Shown in pieces: positions 1 through 7,900 of a stretch of 28,265 bases of DNA. The stretch's first letter is position 1. Each line of letters starts with the position of its first letter. Source of the stretch: a virus. A model generated the notes under the pieces. The model was given only the letters and a program-made list of their open reading frames with translations, searched no databases and had not been told where the DNA came from. Location of the stretch: IMG/VR virus record IMGVR_UViG_3300020472_000132, positions 1-28,265 of that record; one strand, written 5' to 3'. A program made the position numbers and the translations under genes.

Positions 1-1947
1 CTGACTTGCAGCGTATTCAAATGCATATTTAGCAACCATGTCAACTGCGTGCAATCTAGCAAGCTTAGAAGACTCTGCGTCTCCTACTCCATTGTTCCTA
101 AGTTCTTTAAATTTATCAACAAAAGAATATCTGAACATATGTTTTCTTAAAAAGTTTTCAGTAACTCTTTGCAATACCGCTCCTTGACCAGCAGCTGATG
201 ATAAAATAGAATCAAAAGTTCTCCAAGCTTTTCCTTCTTTATATTGCAATACATAATTGCCTTGAGCATTCTCTCTTAATTCTATGTTTTTTGTTTTTAC
301 ACCTTCAGTTGGCAGCAATCCTTCAGTAAAAATAGGAGATGCCATATCTTCAAATTTAAATCCTTGTTCTTCCTCAGCTTCTCTAACTTTCTGTCTAATT
401 TCTTTATTTTCAAATTTATTCCAATTACTAAGGTATCTTGTAAATGCTAAATTACCGACACCTTGAACATAGTATAGACCAGATAATGTATTTCTAGTTG
501 CTGTACCAACACCAAATCCAAGTTTAGATAAAAATTGAAACCCAGTTAAAGTTCTTACCATCTTATTAACCCAGCCTGGCCTGTCCTTATGTCCATTTTC
601 AGCTAATTTAAAAGTATCAGCAACGTAATCAGACATAGCCTCAGCTGCTTTACCATCTTTAGGAAGCCCTTTCATTCCCTCAAAGTAAAGAGATTTTAAA
701 TGCTGAGCTTTGTTAAATGTAATAGCATCAATAGAATATTTTCTCAGAACTGTAATTGGATTCTTTAAATAATTTTCATATGGAGCAGATTTTCTAAATC
801 TAGCAGATGAAGGAGTTCCCATACTTCCTCTCATTTCAGTTAAAATACCAGCTAATTCTGAAATATCTTTATCTGCATTTTTATACCCTTCTTTATCAGC
901 TCTTTCCATTACTCTTTCTAAATGTAAAAATCCTTCAGATAAATAATGAGGAAAGTAATTACCATTTTTCTTTCCGTCTTCTATAGCTTTTATTTCTTCC
1001 TTTATTTTATCAAGGTATCCCTTAACTTTTTTACCCATACCAGTTTGTAAAGCAGATTTTTCCATTGTTCCTAAATATCCAAGTTGAATAACATCGGAAT
1101 GTTTTTTAAGCCCAGATACAAGAACATTGCCCATATCGTTTAAAAGAAGTCTTGATATTTTACCAGCTTCTACTATATGATTAGAAAATGGAACTCTTTT
1201 ACCATAATCAAGGCTATTAGGGTCTTCAATAAGTCTACCTTCGGATATTTCTTCAGGAGTTTTTTCTAAATATTCTACAAGTTCTTTTAAAACTTCGCCA
1301 CCCTTAGAACCTAAAAGTTCTTTTATGTCTTTTACAATTTTATTAGCTCTTCCAGATTTGTAATCAGAAGTTGGGTTATTAATTTCTAAAACTAATTCAT
1401 TTTCAAGTTTTTCTAATTGCCTTGTTTCTTTTATACCCGGTATAAGACTGCTTCTATTTGGATTTCTAGATAGAATTTCAGTTCTTAATAATTTAGATAT
1501 TGCTATATGTGAACTAAGATATTTAGTGAATTGATTTCTTTCATAATTTGTAATAAAGTTTATTTGCTTATTTAAATGATTAGTGATAGCATATTTTTGC
1601 ATCACACCTCTTCTAACAAATCCATATTTTTCTAAAAAATTAAACTTAGGATTGTCAAGTTTTTTTGATTCCCTTACAATTTCATTTTTTATCCTTCTAA
1701 AATCTCCACTATTAAATCCAGTATATGATTCAATAGCTGGCTTATAAGTACCTCTCCATACTATTTCATCAAACATTTTCCTACCTAAATTGTCTTCAGC
1801 TTTGCCATAATGCTTAGTAATAGAATCACCTAATTTATAATCTTTACCCTCAAAATTAATTTTTTCACCATTAAATAATCTTTTCATTAATCTAAGATTA
1901 TCTGATGTAAATTGTTCTTTCTCAGATAGTGTTACACATTTAGGCAT
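1..1947 (-). CDS. Giant virion-type protein, 3' end beyond window (at least 649 codons)
   Basis: The frame is open from ATG at 1947 to the window edge with no stop, giving 649 codons. The start abuts the TAA of the 2960-aa gene and has AAGGA seven bases upstream. The chain is Lys/Glu-rich and mostly predicted helical, with no signal peptide. A glycine- and aromatic-rich hydrophobic stretch lies around residues 465-505 (FLSKLGFGVGTATRN, then LSGLYYVQGVGNLAF), near a GxGTATRNxLSGLYY pattern that I remember only loosely from large phage structural proteins. No catalytic motif was recognised in the visible part. Its place directly after the polymerase-like giant gene suggests a co-expressed, co-packaged internal virion protein. 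That role is inference. The C-terminal part is unseen and could hold the defining domain. Confidence 0.85.
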   Translation of the reverse strand, partial: MPKCVTLSEKEQFTSDNLRLMKRLFNGEKINFEGKDYKLGDSITKHYGKAEDNLGRKMFDEIVWRGTYKPAIESYTGFNSGDFRRIKNEIVRESKKLDNPKFNFLEKYGFVRRGVMQKYAITNHLNKQINFITNYERNQFTKYLSSHIAISKLLRTEILSRNPNRSSLIPGIKETRQLEKLENELVLEINNPTSDYKSGRANKIVKDIKELLGSKGGEVLKELVEYLEKTPEEISEGRLIEDPNSLDYGKRVPFSNHIVEAGKISRLLLNDMGNVLVSGLKKHSDVIQLGYLGTMEKSALQTGMGKKVKGYLDKIKEEIKAIEDGKKNGNYFPHYLSEGFLHLERVMERADKEGYKNADKDISELAGILTEMRGSMGTPSSARFRKSAPYENYLKNPITVLRKYSIDAITFNKAQHLKSLYFEGMKGLPKDGKAAEAMSDYVADTFKLAENGHKDRPGWVNKMVRTLTGFQFLSKLGFGVGTATRNTLSGLYYVQGVGNLAFTRYLSNWNKFENKEIRQKVREAEEEQGFKFEDMASPIFTEGLLPTEGVKTKNIELRENAQGNYVLQYKEGKAWRTFDSILSSAAGQGAVLQRVTENFLRKHMFRYSFVDKFKELRNNGVGDAESSKLARLHAVDMVAKYAFEYAASQ

Positions 1948-4900
1948 TTAACATTCCTTCTCAATTCTTTTAACCAAATCTTTTTCTCCAATGTAATACT
2001 CTAAATTGTTTTGTATTTTTTCATAAGTACCACGTTCTTTTACAAATTGTAAATCACCATTTTCATCATATCTTTTTCTAGCTCTAGATGACATAGATTC
2101 AATTTCAGTTCCATAATGATGTCTAAACGCTGGGTCGTGTAAATAACCTCTATCTAATGCTAAGTCAAACAATGGGTCATCTAATTGCTTTGATTTTCTA
2201 CTTCTATATAATTGCGATGTAAATGCATCTGTAACTGTATCTGACAATACATTATCGTACCTTCTTCTATAATCTTTTCCATATATACTTGCTATTCTAT
2301 TTAAAGTATCAGCATGCCCATTATTAACCAACCATCTACTCATAGCTTTAAACATTCTTTTATTAACTTTTACAACTGGCAACTTAGCTCCACCAGCTGT
2401 GACATATGAATTAAAAACTGGGTCAGGTTTCATCATGAATCTAACTAAATCAGTAACTTGATTGTTGTCTAAATTAATTTCAGACTTTCTTCTCTCAGGA
2501 TTAGTCCACCTATCCATAAAGACTTTAACCATAGCATCTTCTAAAGCTCTATCTAGAACCCAATTTTCTTGAGCATTTGGATTCTTTTTATTAAATCTAA
2601 ATGTTTCAGAAGCCATCGCTCCAAGAGTTTTCTGTAAATTTTCTTTTTCTAAAACAAATCTAGACATTTGTCCTTCATTTCTAAATCCTAAATGACCTAT
2701 TTGAACATCTCCAGTAGCCTCAAGCATAGCCCACCCGTCAAGAGCTTCACTTGTTTTAATAGGTTGACTAGTGATTGGATTTTTCATAACGTAATAATCA
2801 CCTTTGCCATACCATTTTCTTGAACCAGATTTAACATATCCGACTTCTTGAAACCTTGTTAATCCATTTTGATTTTTTGTTTTCTTATATACAAACATTA
2901 AATTATTTCCATTATTGTTTATATATCCACCTTTAGAACTTTTCGACAAATTAAATCTTCTTATATTTAATCTCTCACTGGTTTTTTTAAAATCTTGAGG
3001 ATTCTTTATAACTTTTTGAACCATAGAACTTTCCAAATCCCTAAGATGCTCAGATATGTGTTCTATATGTGTAATCTTTCTTTTTGCTCTATGATGACTT
3101 AAATCAAGATGTTTACCTGCTTTATTAACAAAGTTTTGCAAACTCTGTTTTTCAATTCTAAATGATTCTTGCAATAGAGCATATCTCTCTAAGCTTTTTA
3201 CACCAATATCTTGACCATTTCTTAAATTTTTATAAAATTTATCATACCATCCACCTTCAAATATCCCATCTGATTCATTTAATTTTTCAGCAATTCTAGA
3301 ATCACCGCTAATAGATAATAATATATCTAAATTTTCTATTGCTCTACCAGCTTCCATAAAAGCCTTATCTCCTTTTGGAGACCTAGATTGAGTAAACCCA
3401 TTAAAACTTTTTTTACTTTGACTTAATTCCATTACCAATCCACCAGCAACTGTTGAACCCATAAATTCACGATTCATAGTAGGAGGAATGTTAAAAATTG
3501 ATTCAGTTGGAATTAAACTTTTATATCCATTTTCCTTTCTAAATGCTTTAAGCTTTTTCATATCCAATGTTAAGTCTGCATATTTTTTACCAAAAAACAT
3601 TCTATTAAGAGCTTCTCTCATTTTTACATTTTCAGGGCTTGTTCCTCTATATTTAAAAGACAATGAATCGTATATATATTTATTTGGATTAGCTGCAAAA
3701 TCGTAATAATCACCTCTAATTTTTTGTATCTCTTCAGAGCTTGGTGGCCTTCTCCCAGATACATCAAAAACATCAGTTAATAATCTCTGTGGTTTATTCA
3801 TTTGTCGTATAAACTCAAGGATAGAAGACTTTAATATTTCTTGTTGTTGAGGGTTTTTAATCTTATCAAATCCTTTAAAAAATCCATTAAAGTTTTCCAT
3901 TCCAAAATTCTTTTCCATTTCTGGAGTAAGATTATAAAGCTCAGGTTTTTCTCCAAATAATAAATATCTTGTAATTTGCTCTGATGGAGAAGCTCCTGCG
4001 AAATTAGGTCTCTTAGCGGAGTCTATTATAGATTGTAAAACATTTTTATATGTTTGAAGAAATTCAGAAACTTCCTTTGTTCCTTTTGCGTGAGTAATTC
4101 CCATATCTTTAAGTGATATAGTAAAATTATCAGCTGTTTCATTAAATCTTAATATACCAGATAAAGAAGTTGACAACTTTTTAACTGCTCCAAAGTTTGC
4201 CTTAGATTGTAAAAACATTTTATTATGAGCATCAAACGAATCCCCATGCTGAGTTCTACTTCCAGCTCTTCCAGAACTGTTGCTTGTTTCAAAAAAGTTT
4301 AAAGGAGTTTCTATTGATGGAAATTGATATGCTTCTATTGAATGGCCTGCAAATTTATGCAATTCTTTACCCATTTTACTTGGAGACATATTGTAACTAA
4401 ACATAGCATCAACATCAAAATCAGCTTGATGTATTTGAGCTATATCAAAAACATTTACGCCAACTATATTACCTTGTTCCCTTCTGTAGAATCCTTCCAC
4501 TCTATGAACTCCAACATCTCCACCTAAATTCGGCATTCTCAATGAAAGAGAACTAAGATATATTCTATTGTTCTTGTCAAACTGATTTTTAAGATTATGG
4601 TCTCTTAGATTATTATGTAGTTGCCCAAAGAGAGGTTTATTATATTCAGTTTCCATACTTTTTTGAATATTTTCTATCTTATTTATTTCTTGTTGAATAT
4701 TTCTATCAGTTATTTTAGCCTCTCCAAGAGGGTCATATAAAACCCATTCGCCTTTTTCTTTTCCTAATCTAATATCTCTTCTAGTTTTTGATTTAACTGA
4801 AGGTGATGATATTAAATATTGAATAGTATCAAAATTATTTATAACTGCATCTTTTCCAAATCCATCCTCATGAGATAATTTTTTACCACCAGCTTTAATA

Positions 4901-7900
4901 AGTTCCTTTACGCCAGTGTTAGGATTTTCTCTATAGATAGGAATAGTTCCATTTACATATGGAGTCAATATCGAATAAGAAGCTCCAGTCGCCTTAGGTT
5001 TTCTAAGATTAGACATTAAATTATCAAGCATCATTCTTTTTAATTCTTGATGTATTATAGGTGAGTTAGGGTCTATACCAGATTCAAGAAGTTTAACTGT
5101 TAATCCTTGACCAGAATCTTCAATTAATTCATTTTTTTCTTTAAGAGCATTTGTTAAATGCCTTGCAACTCCATGCCTGTCCCCAGCTCCTAATACTAAT
5201 TCTCCAAGATTTCTTAATCCATCATTTAATGTTTCAGAATACCTTCCAAATTCTTTATAGCTTTGAAATCCTTCTTTATTTAAAAAGTCAGAAAATGAAT
5301 ATGTAACACTTGTTAATCCTTTTCTATCTTCAACTTTGCCAAGATATATATCTTCAAGCTTCATAACAGCTTCGTGTTTTGATTCAGATTTCCCAATAGC
5401 TATTTCAGCTAAGTTCTCTACATTTTTACTTGATAAAGAATCGTATTCACCTTTGTTTATTTCAACCATTTCTTTATTAAATGCTTTAGCAGCTGATTCA
5501 GTTGTTAGTATATCAACACCTTTTTTGCCCATACTATCAGCTATAACTGGGTCGTATATAAAATTTGTTTTTAATAAAATGCTTTCACCTTCCCTACTAA
5601 ACCAACCAGTAGGTTTTACACCAGCTGTTCCATACTTATTGCCTTCCTCAGTCCTTCTTCCCTTCATTAAATATAACAAATCAGCTAATCTATGACTAAT
5701 AAATGATTGAGCGTTTATTGAAGAACTATTCAAACTGCTTAATCTTTTCTCAGCTAATTCAACCATTTCCTTATTATATCCCTCGTATCCATTATCTTTC
5801 ATTCTTTTAAGTTCTTCTAGAACAATTTTTTCAGCAGATAGAGGGCCTGTTAATTTGCCATTTGAATCTTTCATTTCATCTCTGATTCCAACAACTTTTA
5901 AATTTGGATTATCTAAATAAGATGATATAGACTCGGATTGTCTTTCGTTTAAAATGGCTGGTTCTTGTTTAGCATCTAACACTATTTCTCTTAAAAAACT
6001 TTCAGAAGCTTGAACCTTAGCTCCAGTTGCTTCAGCTAATCCAACATATTTAAAAAATGATGAAGACAATGTTTTAAGTTGCCCTTCATTTTTAGACGCT
6101 GCAACCATTTCATCAAACTTATTAGAAGAAACTTTATCAAAATACAAAGCTCTTACCATAGATTTTATTTCTTGATTAGTAGCTGACTTTTCTGTTCTTT
6201 CTAATATATGGTCATATAAATTTTTAAAATTATTTATTTCAGAACGCATTCCATTTGCTTCGTACCATTCTAATTTAGAATTATACCATTCTCTAAATTT
6301 AGTATTTAATACCCCAGCTGCTTGGTCTCTTGGAATTACTAATGAACTATTTTGACTAACAACTATTCTTACAGGTTCTCTAAATGGTTCAATGTTTACA
6401 TCATTCCTATTCTCAATTTCCAATCCTTTTAAATGCCTTAGTATAGTTTCCTGAGATGAATCTTGAATTTTTGCCCGTTGTATAATTTCTTCAATTTTTG
6501 GAATAGTGTTTATATCTACTTTTCTACCTTGATGAACTCCAGTGCTTTCTAAATACATAACATCTATACCAAGTTCTTTCATTTCCCTCTTAAAATCATT
6601 TATTAAACCACTGCCAACAGTTACTTTATCTAATGATAATGTAGGCTTGCCTCCAAATCCAACTGACAATCTCAAAGAACCTACAGATTCTCTTCCCATT
6701 TGATTGTTAATTATTTGAGGATAAACAACTTGTAAAAATTCACTCCATTCTCTTTGATACCCTTCAGTTCCCTCACCATGTTTATTAATAAGGGCTTCAG
6801 ATACGTCATTTCTTATATCTTGTTTTCTTTGTTGAAGTATTTCCCTATTTAATTTATTCGGTTCAGATTCAAATACGTTTAAAGATTCTTTTAAAGACTC
6901 TAATCTAGAATTAAAAGCATCATGCTTCATTGCATCGCTATATCTTCCATATTTATTAGATAATCCAGAAGCTGAAAGAGCTATTTCTCCTTTTTCAACA
7001 TTGTAGGATGCGTAATCATCCATAGCCTCTCTTATTTTTTCTTGAGTTTCAAAGTATTTTTCTTCACTTACGGAAGATTTCCAAGCTTGATGAGATGATT
7101 CTAATATTTTTATAGCCTCTCCAATCCTATTGCTTTTAGCGTATATTCTAAGCATAGCATTTAAATCTCTTGCTTCTCTAGATTCTGTTTCAAGGGGAGT
7201 GTCTTTAAAATGATTTCTTAATCTAGAAAGAAGTCTTCCCTTTCTTTCCTCAAATGCAATCCTATCCCTGCTATTGTTTTGCAAATCAAATATAATTTCT
7301 TCTAATACTTTATTAGTCCTTCCTAAAGTAGATGCCTGCTCAAGCATTATGTTATTAATAGCTTCAGCTGGACTTTTAACAGCGTTTTCTATTCTTGATT
7401 GTTGTTGCTCAGAAACCAATCCCTCAGCTAAAATATCTAAAGTCTTTCCCCATTCCAATTCTCTAATCAATTCTGGTGGATTATTTTTTAATACCTCTAT
7501 TTGTTTTAAAGCATTATCAAGTCTTTCTGGGCTATCCATTAACTGTCTTTCCCTTTCCCCTACTTGACCTTCTTCTCTAGGTTTATATATTATATCAAAT
7601 AACTTTGCTATACCTTGTACACTATCAACATCCCGATGAATAGATTCTCTTATCATATCTATTTCTTGAAGATTTCTTTTTTGGAATCCAGCAGTTTCTC
7701 TATGAATAGCATTTATAGACATATCTATGTTGTCTAATCTTTCAAAAGAAGCAGTCTTGGAAAATTCTATTTGACTACCAATTAAAGGGTCTATTTCTTT
7801 AACAATTTCATCATACTTCCTAATAAATTCTTTATATTCTGGACTGGTGCTTGAATATTGCTCTGACAAAGCTTGCTCAACTGATTTTCTATCAAGAATT

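Noticed and set aside
5336-5695. Plus-strand ORF of 119 codons
   Set aside because: Lies entirely opposite the giant protein in low-complexity AT-rich DNA; its Ser/Phe-rich translation is what antisense of Lys/Glu-rich coding gives. No ribosome site.
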